A DNA stretch of 64,000 bases from positions 1-64,000 of the forward strand of contig NZ_CP126970.1 of NCBI RefSeq assembly GCF_030252185.1. Reading direction: 5' to 3'. Under the pieces are notes generated by a model. The model saw only the letters and a program-made list of their open reading frames with translations. It was not told where the DNA came from and searched no databases. Positions 38,564 to 47,692 of the stretch are shown in pieces. The number at the start of each line of letters is the position of its first letter. Position 1 is the first letter of the stretch. Both the position numbers and the translations under genes were made by a program. The stretch is from Corynebacterium suedekumii. GTDB lineage: Bacteria > Actinomycetota > Actinomycetes > Mycobacteriales > Mycobacteriaceae.

Positions 38564-41500
38564 CTATCGTGAGCTTCCGCGCCTGGTCACCCGGCGGCGA
38601 CCCCGCCCGGACCGCTCCGGCTTCTCCTGCTTGTCCGGCTTGTCCTGCTTGGCGACGCCCCGATCACCCGACGCCGGCTTCTCCGACCGGGTGGCGGCCG
38701 TTCCCGACGCCCCGGTGGTGCGCATGACCTTGCGCACCGCCCGTCGGCGCCCCCGGGCACGGATCGTCTCGGCGGTCTCCGGGGCGACCGGTGCCGGGGT
38801 GGCCTGCTGGCTCCGCTCCTCGTCCCGGGACCGGTCCTGGCCACTGCGGGCGGCCCGGTTGGAGCGGGTGACGCGGCGGCGGTCGCGACGCTGCTTCGAG
38901 GCCGACGGGCGATCCTCGTCGGCGATCTCGACCTGCTCGACCTCGGCGTCCTCCATCACCGGCTCCGGGCGGCGGAAGTCCTCCGCCTTCGGGCGACGGT
39001 CGGAGCGGGAGTTCCCACGGGTCTTCCGGCGGCGACGCGGGGAGGACTCGAACTCGGCGACGGCCTGCTGAAAGGTCTTCTCGCCGGTCGGGGCGATCTC
39101 GATGTCGTCCTCGTCGGTGTCCTCGACCGGGACGTAGTTGCGGCCCGACGGCTCCTCGGGGTCGGCCTCGTCGGCGCGGGTGACGGCGGCGGAGACGATG
39201 CTCTCCAGGTCACCGCCCTGCTCGTCCCGGGTCTCGTCCCGGTCGCCACCGCGGCCGCGACCACCGGAGCGGCGGCGGGAACGGCGGCGTCGAGACGTTT
39301 CCATCTCCTGCTCGTCATCGGTGACGATGACCGACGCCGCCAGCTCCTCGATGTCCGAGTCAGAGTCGTCGCGGGTCGCCGGCTCCTGCATGGCCACGGC
39401 CGCGGGGTGGCGGGCCGGGTCCTGCTCCGGCTTCCGGCGGCGCCGTTCCTGGCGGTCCTGCCGTTCACCGCCGTGGTCGTGCTCGTCGTGGGTCTCCTCG
39501 ACCGGGTCGTCGTGGAGGATGAGGCCCCGGCCGCCGCAGTGCTCGCACTCGGTGGAGAAGGTGTCCAGCAGGCCGGTGCCCAGGCGTTTGCGGGTCATCT
39601 GGACCAGGCCGAGGGAGGTGACCTCGGAGACCTGGTGGCGGGTGCGGTCGCGGCCGAGGGCCTCTTTGAGGCGGCGCAGGACGAGGTCCTGGTTCTCGGG
39701 CAGGACCATGTCGATGAAGTCGACGACGATCATGCCGCCCAGGTCGCGCAGGCGCATCTGGCGGACGATCTCCTCGGCGGCCTCGAGGTTGTTGCGGGTG
39801 ACGGTCTCCTCGAGGGTGCCGCCGGAGCCGGTGAACTTGCCGGTGTTGACGTCGACGACGGTCATGGCCTCGGTGCGCTCGATGATGAGCGTGCCGCCGG
39901 AGGGCAGCCACACCTTGCGGGCCAGGGCCTTCTGGATCTGCTCGTCGATGCGGTAGCGCTGGAAGGCGTCGGCGCCGTCGTGCTCGGCGCGGTCGAAGCG
40001 GACGACGCGGTCGAGCAGGTCGGGGGCGACGGACTTCACGTAGGCGTGGATGGTGTTCCAGGCGCGGTCACCGTCGACGACCAGGGAGGTGAAGTCCTCG
40101 TTGAACAGGTCGCGGACCACCTTGACCAGCATGTTCGGTTCTTCGTACATGGTGATCGGCTTGGCGCCCTTGGAGTTGATCTCGCGGTCGGCGCGCTCGC
40201 TGATGTCCTCCCACAGGGAGTGCAGGCGGTTGACGTCGGCGCCGATGGCGTCCTCGGACACGCCCTCGGCGGCGGTGCGGATGATCGCACCTCCCTGGCC
40301 GGGGACGACCTTGGCCAGGATTTCCTTGAGGCGCTTGCGCTCGGGTCCGGGCAGCTTGCGGGAGATACCGGCGCTGCGACCACCGGGCACGTAGACGAGG
40401 TAGCGGCCGGCGAGCGAGATCTGGGTGGTCAGGCGGGCACCCTTGTGCCCGACGGGGTCCTTGCTCACCTGGACGAGCACCTGGTCACCGGACTTGAGCG
40501 CCTGCTCGATGCGGCGGCCGCGGCCCCCGAGGCCGGCGGCCTTCCAGTCGACCTCACCGGCGTAGAGCACACCGTTGCGGCCCTTGCCGATGTCGATGAA
40601 CGCCGCCTCCATGCTCGGCAGCACGTTCTGCACGCGGCCGAGGTAGATGTTGCCGATCATCGAGGCCTGCGCCTCCGACGTCACGAAATGCTCGACGAGC
40701 AGATCATCCTCGAGCACACCGACCTGGGTGACCAGGCCCGGGTGGTCGTGGCGCTGCCGCTCGCGCACGACCATGGTGCGCTCGACGGATTCCCGCCGCG
40801 CGAGGAACTCCGCCTGCGAGACGATGTGCCGCTTCTTGCGCCCTTCCTCCCGCAGCTCGGTCCGACGGCGACGCTGCGCCTCCAGACGCGTCGACCCGCG
40901 CAGCGCGGTGGGCTCCTCCGGGAGGTCCTCAGCCTGCTGCGTATCGACGTCCTCCTCCCCCACCTCTGCGGTCACCGCAGCCTCGGTGGATTCCTCCGCA
41001 CCGCGGCCGCGGCTGGAGCCGCGGCGGCCGCGACGGCGGCGTCGTGACGCGTTCGAGGATTCCTCGTCCTCCTCGTCCTTCTTCGCGGCGGCGGCCACGG
41101 CCTCAGCTTCCGCCTCGGCCACGGTCGGCGGGCGGAAGATCGGGGTGAAGGAGGTGTCGGCGGTCTCCGGCGCCGGGGTGATGGCCGGCTCGATATCCTC
41201 GAGCGGCTCCTCGTCGAGCTGCTCCTCGACGGCGGCGGCGAGGTCGGCGTCGACCTTCTCGACGATCTGGTGGATCTCATTCTCCACGTTCTTGCGCACC
41301 CGGGTGCGGATCTTCTCCTCCTCCACCGGCGCCTCATCCTGCGTCGGCTCCGCCAGTGTGGCCAGCAGGCGGTCCACCTCGTCGCGGGTCAGCGCCGACT
41401 GCGGCGCCTTCTTCAGGCCCAGCTCAGCGAGCTTCGCGATGAGCTCCTTCGAGGTGGACCCGAGCAGCTTGGCCAGGGCGTGCACGCGGGTGCGGTCACC

Positions 41501-41902
41501 GAGCTGGCTGCGGTCCAGCTCCGGGAATGCGGCCTGCTCCGGCTGCTGCTGAGGCTGCTCGACCGGAGCCGGCTCCGCCGCCTTGCGGGTCGTCTTCCGG
41601 GCCCGCTTGGTGACCTTCTTCACCGTCTTGTTGGCCTCGTCGGCCTGCTCGACCGGGGTCGGCTCCGCCGCCTTGCGGGTGGCCTTCCGGGTCCGCTTGG
41701 TGACCTTCTTCGCGGGCTTCTCCGCCGGCTCGTTCTGCTCGGCGGGGGCCTTTTTCGCGGTGGTTTTCTTCGCGGTCTTCTTGGTGGTGGTCTTGCGGGC
41801 CGCGCGGCGCTTCTTCGGTGCCTCCTGCTCGCTGGTGTTCTCGGTGGGTTCGGTGGATTCGGTGGATTCGGTGGATTCGGTGGATTCGGTGGAATCAGCC
41901 AC
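38564..41902 (-). CDS. rne: Ribonuclease E/G with long amino- and carboxy-terminal arms
   Basis: 1112 aa from GTG at 41902, five bases after AGGAG. The catalytic core (about 480-880) contains the S1 part MIGNIYLGRVQNVLPSMEAA, the DNase-I-like catalytic Asp residues in VVDVNTGKFTG and IVVDFIDM, and the zinc-link CEHCGGRG. The amino-terminal 400 residues are Lys/Ala/Thr-rich, beginning with a tandem STE repeat, and the carboxy-terminal 230 are Arg-rich, both probably disordered and RNA-binding, as in actinobacterial RNase E. It processes rRNA and mRNA. Confidence 0.95.
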   Translation of the reverse strand: MADSTESTESTESTESTEPTENTSEQEAPKKRRAARKTTTKKTAKKTTAKKAPAEQNEPAEKPAKKVTKRTRKATRKAAEPTPVEQADEANKTVKKVTKRARKTTRKAAEPAPVEQPQQQPEQAAFPELDRSQLGDRTRVHALAKLLGSTSKELIAKLAELGLKKAPQSALTRDEVDRLLATLAEPTQDEAPVEEEKIRTRVRKNVENEIHQIVEKVDADLAAAVEEQLDEEPLEDIEPAITPAPETADTSFTPIFRPPTVAEAEAEAVAAAAKKDEEDEESSNASRRRRRGRRGSSRGRGAEESTEAAVTAEVGEEDVDTQQAEDLPEEPTALRGSTRLEAQRRRRTELREEGRKKRHIVSQAEFLARRESVERTMVVRERQRHDHPGLVTQVGVLEDDLLVEHFVTSEAQASMIGNIYLGRVQNVLPSMEAAFIDIGKGRNGVLYAGEVDWKAAGLGGRGRRIEQALKSGDQVLVQVSKDPVGHKGARLTTQISLAGRYLVYVPGGRSAGISRKLPGPERKRLKEILAKVVPGQGGAIIRTAAEGVSEDAIGADVNRLHSLWEDISERADREINSKGAKPITMYEEPNMLVKVVRDLFNEDFTSLVVDGDRAWNTIHAYVKSVAPDLLDRVVRFDRAEHDGADAFQRYRIDEQIQKALARKVWLPSGGTLIIERTEAMTVVDVNTGKFTGSGGTLEETVTRNNLEAAEEIVRQMRLRDLGGMIVVDFIDMVLPENQDLVLRRLKEALGRDRTRHQVSEVTSLGLVQMTRKRLGTGLLDTFSTECEHCGGRGLILHDDPVEETHDEHDHGGERQDRQERRRRKPEQDPARHPAAVAMQEPATRDDSDSDIEELAASVIVTDDEQEMETSRRRRSRRRSGGRGRGGDRDETRDEQGGDLESIVSAAVTRADEADPEEPSGRNYVPVEDTDEDDIEIAPTGEKTFQQAVAEFESSPRRRRKTRGNSRSDRRPKAEDFRRPEPVMEDAEVEQVEIADEDRPSASKQRRDRRRVTRSNRAARSGQDRSRDEERSQQATPAPVAPETAETIRARGRRRAVRKVMRTTGASGTAATRSEKPASGDRGVAKQDKPDKQEKPERSGRGRRRVTRRGSSR
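41843..41896. repeat. 9-bp tandem repeat coding STE units at the rne amino terminus
   Basis: Four perfect GGTGGATTC units at 41852-41887 with one degenerate unit on each side. They encode repeated Ser-Thr-Glu near residues 3-18 of RNase E. Slippage would change the protein by three residues without shifting frame. Confidence 0.85.
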
Positions 41903-42053
41903 GGGTACTCCTGTAATTGTCGGTCGGACCGGACCCCGGGCGCTGGCGAGGAAACTCGCCGCCGCCGCACAGGGACGGTCCGTGAAGTGTGTCGGTCGGT
42001 GTTGCGACCTGTCGCCCATTGTCGCACAGGTGACCGGTCCGATGCGGCAGACG

Positions 42054-42059
42054 TACAGT
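42054..42059 (+). promoter_or_regulatory. -10 element TACAGT, leaderless
   Basis: TACAGT with six bases to the ATG at 42066; the six bases (GGAGGT) also look like a Shine-Dalgarno but are too close to the ATG to act as one. Confidence 0.45.
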
Positions 42060-42065
42060 GGAGGT

Positions 42066-42773
42066 ATGAACCATGGAGATTTCACCGGCTGGCGGCTCCT
42101 GGTTCCCGCGGCCGGTTTCACTGCGACACTGATCCTCATCGCCCTGGAGCAGCTGGTTCCGTGGGTGGTCACGTTGGCGGTGACAATCATCGTCACCCTG
42201 CTGCTCATCCCGCCCCGGCAATGGCGGTCAGGCATCGAGGCCACCTCCACCGACGAGCCCGCCTTCTCTGCGCGCAGTCAGCTCCCGGCCATCCTTCTGC
42301 CGGCGGTGGTCATCCTCGGTCAGCCGTTCTTCCTGGAGATCCTCCCGCTGCCGTTCCCCGTGGCCGTCGGGCTGTGGGGGCTGCTCTTCTCTGTCTCCCT
42401 CGTGTGGGTGTTCCGCAACCTCGGCCGGAGCATGAAAGTTGACGGTCAGCGTCGGATCACCCGGTCGCTGGCGTCGACGGACCCTTCGGACGTCACGCCG
42501 GGACGCCTGCGGGTTGCAGACGAGCACCGGGAACTGATCACCGCCCTCACGGAGCTCGGTGCCGTCGACGGGGTGCGGGCGCGGATGTGGAAGCTCGCGG
42601 AGGTGACGGGGCGGGGCGTCGATACGCTTCCGGCGGAGGTGCAGGTACTGCGCCGGGCGGGTCTGGTGAGTGTGTCCACGCTCGATTCGGGGGATGACAC
42701 CACCCGTCACCTAGTGGATCTCACACCGGTCGGGGCGCGGGTGGCCGAGGAATCCGGGCTGATCCGGGCATGA
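42066..42773 (+). CDS. Membrane protein with winged-helix-like carboxy-terminal domain
   Basis: 235 aa. Two hydrophobic helices (about 14-48) and two more (75-120) form a membrane part. From about 150 the sequence turns soluble and reads like a winged helix: LITALTELGAVDGVRARMWK, a recognition stretch AEVQVLRRAGLVSVST, then a wing DDTTRHLVDLTPVGARVAEE. A membrane-bound regulator is possible, but I do not recognise a family. It is divergent from rne and convergent with ndk. Confidence 0.75.
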   Translation: MNHGDFTGWRLLVPAAGFTATLILIALEQLVPWVVTLAVTIIVTLLLIPPRQWRSGIEATSTDEPAFSARSQLPAILLPAVVILGQPFFLEILPLPFPVAVGLWGLLFSVSLVWVFRNLGRSMKVDGQRRITRSLASTDPSDVTPGRLRVADEHRELITALTELGAVDGVRARMWKLAEVTGRGVDTLPAEVQVLRRAGLVSVSTLDSGDDTTRHLVDLTPVGARVAEESGLIRA

Positions 42774-42774
42774 G

Positions 42775-42797
42775 AAAAGCCCCTCCGGGGAGGGGCC
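42775..42797 (-). terminator. ndk terminator
   Basis: On the minus strand GCCCCTCC/GGAGGGGC hairpin followed by TTTT, just after ndk; it also lies at the end of the convergent membrane-protein gene and may serve both. Confidence 0.8.
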
Positions 42798-42813
42798 TGA
42801 GAGTTCGGGAACC

Positions 42814-43224
42814 TTAGAGGTTCGGGAACCAGATGCCGATCTCACGCTGGGCCGACTCGGAGGAGTCGGAACCATGGACGACGTTCTCACCCACGGTGAG
42901 GGCGAAGTCGCCGCGGATGGTGCCCGGGGTGGCCTTGGAGACCGGGTCGGTGCCGCCGGCCAGCTGACGCCATGCCTCGATGGCGCGCTCGCCCTCGACG
43001 ATGCCGGCGACCAGCGGAGCGGAGGTGATGAAGTCGACGAGCTCACCGAAGAAGGGCTTGTCGGCGTGCTCGGCGTAGTGCTGCTCGGCGGTGGCGCGGT
43101 CGGCGACGCGCAGGTCGAGGGCGGTGATCTTCAGGCCCTTGCGCTCGATGCGGGCGATGATCTCGCCGACGTGGCCGTTCTTGACACCGTCCGGCTTGAT
43201 GAGGATGAGAGTGCGTTCAGTCAT
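42814..43224 (-). CDS. ndk: Nucleoside diphosphate kinase
   Basis: 136 aa. It transfers the gamma phosphate from ATP to other NDPs through a phospho-histidine, His117 in [27 protein letters not shown] at the start and the Kpn loop are standard. It follows the small membrane protein gene at 43236 on the same strand, 11 bp apart, and ends with a terminator. Confidence 0.97.
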   Translation of the reverse strand: MTERTLILIKPDGVKNGHVGEIIARIERKGLKITALDLRVADRATAEQHYAEHADKPFFGELVDFITSAPLVAGIVEGERAIEAWRQLAGGTDPVSKATPGTIRGDFALTVGENVVHGSDSSESAQREIGIWFPNL

Positions 43225-43235
43225 GGTTCAGCACT

Positions 43236-43544
43236 CTACCGGAGGCCCTGCACGGCCGCGCGGGCGGACTCCGGGGTGGCGTCCCGGAACCACATCTGGA
43301 CCTGGCGGACCGCCGCCCCCTCATCGCCGCGTTCGAGCATGGCGCGGAGGGTGGCGCGTTTGTCGTCGTCGAGCTCGATGGGGGTCTGCGGGCGGGTGGC
43401 GGCGGTGATCTTCAGGCCCATGACGAGGAAGACGCCAGCGAGAAGAAGGGCGATGACCGCCCCGAGATCGGAGATGGCCAGGAACTTGAGGACGAGGGCC
43501 ACCACGCAGAACACGGCGGCGATTCCGAGGTAGAGGGCGCGCAT
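43236..43544 (-). CDS. Small membrane protein of unknown function
   Basis: 102 aa. Two transmembrane helices (residues about 4-22 and 27-46) precede a charged cytoplasmic part ending in an amphipathic helix (MLERGDEGAAVRQVQMWF). Similar small genes lie upstream of ndk in corynebacteria. It was probably once adjacent to the DUF4233 gene at 45726, before the pirin operon and repeats came between. Confidence 0.75.
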   Translation of the reverse strand: MRALYLGIAAVFCVVALVLKFLAISDLGAVIALLLAGVFLVMGLKITAATRPQTPIELDDDKRATLRAMLERGDEGAAVRQVQMWFRDATPESARAAVQGLR

Positions 43545-43579
43545 GGGTCACAGCATAATGCGACCGCGACCCTGCGCTA

Positions 43580-43612
43580 TGTTGACCCGTCAACAAGTTT
43601 TCGGGCTATGCT
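43580..43612 (+). promoter_or_regulatory. Pirin-operon promoter with overlapping operator
   Basis: TTGACC at 43582-43587 and TATGCT at 43607-43612, 19 bp apart, with six bases to the ATG. The -35 is inside TGTTGACCCGTCAACA (43580-43595), a palindrome with perfect 7-bp arms and a CC centre. A repressor there would block RNA polymerase. Confidence 0.6.
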
Positions 43613-43618
43613 GGGCAC

Positions 43619-44641
43619 ATGTCCGTCACCGAGCCCCACCCCCAGGAACAGGTCCTCACCCCCACTCCCCCGGTGTGCACCGATGGAGCCAAGGTCGAGA
43701 TCATCACCGCCCGCGACGTCCCCCTCGGCGGCCCCCGCGCCATGACCGTCCGCCGTACCCTCCCCCAACGCCAACGCAGCCTCATCGGCGCCTGGTGCTT
43801 CGTCGACCACTACGGCCCCGACGACGTCTCCGTCTCCGGCGGCATGGACGTCGCACCCCACCCCCACACCGGCCTGCAGACCGTCAGCTGGCTGTTCGAG
43901 GGCGCCATCACCCACCACGACTCCGGTGACCACCACGCCGTCGTCCTGCCCGGCGAGGTCAACCTCATGACCGCAGGCGGCGGCATCTGCCACTCCGAGG
44001 TCTCCACCCAGGACACCACCACCCTCCACGGCGTCCAGCTGTGGACCGTCATGCCCGACGCGGACCGCCACGGACCGCGCCGTTTCGACCACCACGCCCC
44101 CGACCCCGTGCGTTTCGACGGCGGCGAGGCCCTCGTCTTCCTCGGCTCCCTCCTCGGCGACACCTCGCCGGTCACCACCTTCACGCCCCTCGTGGGGGCG
44201 GAGATCCGCCTGGAGGCGGGGGCGTCGATAAGCATCGACGTGGACCCCTCCCACGAGCACGGACTGCTTCTCGACGCCGGCGACATCGACCTCGAGGGCA
44301 TCCCCGTCGCCCCCGGTGAACTCGCCTACACCGGCACCGGCGAACAGCGGCTGCGCATCCGCAACAACGGCGACGACCGCGCCCGCCTCATCCTCATCGG
44401 CGGCGAACCCTTCGCCGAGGAGATCGTCATGTGGTGGAACTTCATCGGCCGTGACCACGACGAGATCGCACAGTACCGCGCCGAATGGCAGGACCAGGCC
44501 GACCGCTTCGGCCACACCCGCGGCTACATCAGCCACGACCCCGAGGGCCTGACCTGGCTGCCCGCCCCCGACCTGCCCAACGCCGCCCTCACACCCCGGA
44601 CCAACCCCGCCCCCGTCGCCCGACCCGAAAAGAGAATCTGA
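43619..44641 (+). CDS. Pirin-family protein
   Basis: 340 aa, a bicupin. Metal ligands of the first cupin are in APHPHTGLQTVSW (two His) and GGGICHSEVS (His), with a Glu in between, as in quercetinase-type pirins. The second cupin from about 180 has lost most ligands. Some pirins act as quercetin dioxygenases or redox sensors. It leads a three-gene operon: the acetyltransferase start overlaps its stop (TGATG). It likely has a leaderless mRNA. Confidence 0.88.
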   Translation: MSVTEPHPQEQVLTPTPPVCTDGAKVEIITARDVPLGGPRAMTVRRTLPQRQRSLIGAWCFVDHYGPDDVSVSGGMDVAPHPHTGLQTVSWLFEGAITHHDSGDHHAVVLPGEVNLMTAGGGICHSEVSTQDTTTLHGVQLWTVMPDADRHGPRRFDHHAPDPVRFDGGEALVFLGSLLGDTSPVTTFTPLVGAEIRLEAGASISIDVDPSHEHGLLLDAGDIDLEGIPVAPGELAYTGTGEQRLRIRNNGDDRARLILIGGEPFAEEIVMWWNFIGRDHDEIAQYRAEWQDQADRFGHTRGYISHDPEGLTWLPAPDLPNAALTPRTNPAPVARPEKRI

Positions 44642-44970
44642 TGCCCTCCGTCACCAACGACGCCGCCGGCCGCCGCTTCGTCATCCTCGACACCGACACC
44701 CCCACCGGCACCATCGCCGGCTCCTCCCACTACCGCGACCGTGACGACGAACGCATCTTCTTCCACACCGAGATCGACGAGACATTCAGCGGCCGCGGCC
44801 TCGCCGGAACACTCACCAGCGAAGCCCTCGCCGACACCGCCGCCGAAGGCAAGACCATCGTCGCCGTCTGCCCCTACGTCCGCACGTGGCTGGACACACA
44901 CGACCACCAGTTCGTCTGGCGCAAATCCACCCCCGACGACCTCACCTGGATCAAGGGAGAACTCGCATGA
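44641..44970 (+). CDS. Small GNAT-like acetyltransferase (YjdJ/PF14542 type)
   Basis: 109 aa. It has the short acetyl-CoA fold of the Gcn5-related YjdJ family: IFFHTEIDETFSGRGLAGTLTSEAL contains the HT and the GRGLAG pyrophosphate loop (about 41-62), and VAVCPYVRTWLDTH is the terminal CP motif. Substrate unknown. Translation is coupled at both ends: one-base overlap with pirin and ATGA overlap with the AhpD-like gene. Confidence 0.85.
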   Translation: MPSVTNDAAGRRFVILDTDTPTGTIAGSSHYRDRDDERIFFHTEIDETFSGRGLAGTLTSEALADTAAEGKTIVAVCPYVRTWLDTHDHQFVWRKSTPDDLTWIKGELA

Positions 44971-45446
44971 CCCGCCACGCCCCCTACCTGGACAAGTTCT
45001 ACCCCGAGATCTACCGCGAACTCGGCAACGTCACTCGCACACTCCGCGACCTCTACCCCGAAGTCGACCTGCCCCTCGGCCTCATCGAACTGGTCAACAT
45101 CCGCGTCAGCCAGATCAACGGCTGCGGCACCTGCCTGTCCATCCACGTCCCCGCCGCCCGCAAGGCAGGCGTCGAGGAATGGAAACTCGACGCCCTCCCC
45201 GCCTGGCGCATGGTCCGCGAATACAGCGACCAGGAACGCGCCGCCCTCCAACTCGCCGAGACGCTGACCCTCCTGCCCAAGGACCGCGAGAACAGCCGCG
45301 CCGCCGTCGAGGCCTGCGAGGTCTTCGCCGAGGAACAGGTCGCCGCACTCGAATGGGCGATCATCATGATCAACGCCTTCAACCGAGTCTCCATCGCCTC
45401 CGGGCACCCGCTCATCCGGCCGCGGACGGCGAAAAAGCCGGAATGA
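44967..45446 (+). CDS. AhpD-like carboxymuconolactone-decarboxylase-family protein
   Basis: 159 aa, all-helical. The CxxC-plus-His redox site is NGCGTCLSIHVPAARKAG (residues about 51-68), typical of AhpD-type alkylhydroperoxidases rather than of true decarboxylases, which lack the cysteines. As last gene of the pirin-acetyltransferase-AhpD operon it suggests the unit deals with peroxides or electrophilic aromatic compounds. No ahpC lies nearby. Confidence 0.87.
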   Translation: MTRHAPYLDKFYPEIYRELGNVTRTLRDLYPEVDLPLGLIELVNIRVSQINGCGTCLSIHVPAARKAGVEEWKLDALPAWRMVREYSDQERAALQLAETLTLLPKDRENSRAAVEACEVFAEEQVAALEWAIIMINAFNRVSIASGHPLIRPRTAKKPE

Positions 45447-45488
45447 CACGACCCCCTCGACAGCGCCAACGCCGCAGAATCAGCAGTA

Positions 45489-45540
45489 GCGTCTGACACC
45501 GGCAGGGATTCTCCCCGAATCCGCCGTCAGTGTCAGACGC
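45489..45540. repeat. 52-bp hairpin repeat, pair A copy 1
   Basis: GCGTCTGACAC and GTGTCAGACGC are perfect 11-bp arms; inside, CGGC/GCCG and GGATTC/GAATCC continue the stem around TCCCC. The same 52 bp recur without change at 45654. The identity extends about 16 bp to the left (GCAGAATCAGCAG) with one difference. Confidence 0.85.
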
Positions 45541-45653
45541 CAGTGCTGCCAGCGACCAAAACGGGGAAACGCAGTCGGTTCACCCCGCACGGAGCGTGGA
45601 TTCACCCGCACCCGTGCTGCATTCCCCGACTCAGCCCCGCAGAATCAGCAGCA

Positions 45654-45705
45654 GCGTCTGACACCGGCAGGGATTCTCCCCGAATCCGCCGTCAGTGTCA
45701 GACGC
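45654..45705. repeat. 52-bp hairpin repeat, pair A copy 2
   Basis: Identical over 52 bp to 45489-45540, in the same orientation, 165 bp further on. The 113-bp spacer between the copies has no credible ORF. The pair fills the gap between the AhpD-like and DUF4233 genes. Confidence 0.85.
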
Positions 45706-45725
45706 TATTGCTGCTCGCACCCGAT

Positions 45726-46148
45726 CTACAGGTGCTGGGTGGTCAGCAGACCGCGCTTCATCCGCGCGATGAGAGTGGAGCGCAGGTGGAGCAGATACCA
45801 CCAGACGATGATGAAGATGATGGCGATGATCGCCACGGAGGGGTGGACGAAGAAGCCGAACAGGGCGACGACCTGCAACCCCAGGTTGACTGGCAGGGCC
45901 CAGCGGAATCGCTGGAAGAAGGCCATGAGGAAGTGGGCGGCGCCGAGGGCGGTGATGAACACCCAGTTGAAGGTGGTCCAGTGCTCGCCGTTGTCCACCT
46001 TGAGGATGACGGTCAGGGCCAGCCAGATGGTGATGGCCTCGAGAACCAGGGTGCCGGCCATGACACCCCGGATTCCCTTCATGGGGTCCTTGGCGGGTTC
46101 GTGGCCGGGGCCGAGTGGCCCGACCTCGGAGGTGTCGGGGCTGCTCAT
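45726..46148 (-). CDS. DUF4233 membrane protein
   Basis: 140 aa. Four transmembrane helices from residue about 26 on, after a short Pro/Gly-rich head; RGVMAGTLVLEAITIWLAL and the WVFITALGAAHFLMAF segment are typical of DUF4233, found downstream of folC across actinobacteria. Start overlaps the folC stop by four bases. Function unknown; a role in folate or envelope metabolism is only a guess from position. Confidence 0.88.
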   Translation of the reverse strand: MSSPDTSEVGPLGPGHEPAKDPMKGIRGVMAGTLVLEAITIWLALTVILKVDNGEHWTTFNWVFITALGAAHFLMAFFQRFRWALPVNLGLQVVALFGFFVHPSVAIIAIIFIIVWWYLLHLRSTLIARMKRGLLTTQHL

Positions 46149-47692
46149 GCGGGATCCTTTCCGAACAGGGTGCGGGCCTCGCCGGCAGTGACGACGGAGC
46201 CGGTGATGACGACGCCGGCACCGGACTGGATGTCGGCGTCCTCGGCGAGCTCGACGGCCAGGGCGTAGGCGCCGGGGAGGTGGTCGTCGACATGGACGCG
46301 TTCCTCACCGAAGATGTCGCGGGCGGTGTCGGCGAGTTCGTAGGCGTCGAGGGCTCGGGGCGACGAGTTCTGGGTGATGACGATCTCGGAGAAGAACGGC
46401 TCCAGTGCCTGCAGGATGCCCACGGCGTCCTTGTCACCGAGGACGCCGACGACGCCGACGAGGCGGGAGAAGTTGAAGTCGCGTTCCAGTGCCTGCCCGA
46501 GGGCGCGGGCGCCGTGGGGGTTGTGGGCGGCGTCGACGAAGGTGGACGGGGAGGTGCGGACCCGTTCGAGGCGGCCCGGGGAGGTGACCTGGGCGAAGCC
46601 GTTGCGCACGGAGGCGATGTCGAGGGGTCGGCCGGTGCCGGCGCCGAAGAAGGCCTCGACGGCGGCGAGCGCGACGGCGGCGTTGCGGGCCTGGTGCTCG
46701 CCGGACAAGGGCAGGAAGATGTCCTCGTACTCGCCGCCGAGGCCGCGGAGGGTGAGCTGCTGGCCGCCGACGGCGACGGTGGAGGAGACGACGCCGAACT
46801 CGGAGCCGGCGCGGGCCACGGCGGCGTCGACATCCACGGCGCGCGAGAGGATGACCTGCATGGCGGCGGGGTCCTGCTCGGCGACGACGGCGACGTTGTC
46901 GGGTGGGGTGAGCAGGTCGTCGGTGTCCCAGCGGGACTTAATGATGCCGGCCTTCTCCGCCGCGATGTCCTCGATGCTGTCGCCGAGGTAGTCGGTGTGG
47001 TCGAGGCCGACGGGCATGATGACGGCGACGTCGGACTGGATGACGTTGGTGGCGTCCCAGCGCCCGCCCATGCCGACCTCGACGACGGCGACGTCGACGG
47101 GCGCGTCCGCGAAGGCGGCGTAGGCCAGGGCGGTGAGCACCTCGAACTTGGACATCCGGCCCTTCTTCTCGTCGACGAGTTCGACGTAGGGCTGGATCTC
47201 GCGCCAGATGCGGACGTAGTCACGCGGGTGGATGGGCGCGCCGTCGATGCCGATGCGTTCGGTGACCAGCTGCAGGTGCGGGCTGGTGGTGCGACCAGTC
47301 CGGCGGTGGAAGGCGCGCAGCAGCGACTCGATCATCCGGACCGTGGAGGTCTTGCCGTTGGTGCCGGCGACGTGGATCGTGGGGTACGAGTTCTGCGGGG
47401 AGCCGAGCAGGTCCATGAGCAGCTCGATGCGCTCGAGCGACGGGTCGATCTTCGTCTCGGGCCAGCGGGTGTCCAGTTCGGCCTCGACGCGCGCGAGCTC
47501 GGCGAGATCCTCCGGGGTGATCTCCGCGGGCGCGGGCTTTTCGACGTCCCCGAGGTCGATGTTGAGCTTGAGCCCCTGCTCCGTCAGTTCGACGGCGTCC
47601 TCGGAGTCGGCCTCCACATCCTCGAGGTCCTCGAGGTCCTCGTCGTCGGCGGCGTTGGCCAGGATCTCCTCGCGCCCCTCGTCACGGCTCAC
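46145..47692 (-). CDS. folC: Dihydrofolate synthase / folylpolyglutamate synthase
   Basis: 515 aa from GTG, overlapping the valS stop (GTGA). It adds glutamates to folates. The P-loop is [14 protein letters not shown] near 105-118; the Mur-ligase centre has [14 protein letters not shown] and GLDHTDYLG, and the carboxy-terminal domain [13 protein letters not shown]. The first 60 residues are an acidic extension ([17 protein letters not shown]) before the conserved [14 protein letters not shown], seen in several corynebacteria. Confidence 0.94.
   Translation of the reverse strand: MSRDEGREEILANAADDEDLEDLEDVEADSEDAVELTEQGLKLNIDLGDVEKPAPAEITPEDLAELARVEAELDTRWPETKIDPSLERIELLMDLLGSPQNSYPTIHVAGTNGKTSTVRMIESLLRAFHRRTGRTTSPHLQLVTERIGIDGAPIHPRDYVRIWREIQPYVELVDEKKGRMSKFEVLTALAYAAFADAPVDVAVVEVGMGGRWDATNVIQSDVAVIMPVGLDHTDYLGDSIEDIAAEKAGIIKSRWDTDDLLTPPDNVAVVAEQDPAAMQVILSRAVDVDAAVARAGSEFGVVSSTVAVGGQQLTLRGLGGEYEDIFLPLSGEHQARNAAVALAAVEAFFGAGTGRPLDIASVRNGFAQVTSPGRLERVRTSPSTFVDAAHNPHGARALGQALERDFNFSRLVGVVGVLGDKDAVGILQALEPFFSEIVITQNSSPRALDAYELADTARDIFGEERVHVDDHLPGAYALAVELAEDADIQSGAGVVITGSVVTAGEARTLFGKDPA

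Noticed and set aside
45489-45705. CRISPR array
   Set aside because: Only two copies with a 113-bp spacer and strong internal symmetry; no cas genes nearby.
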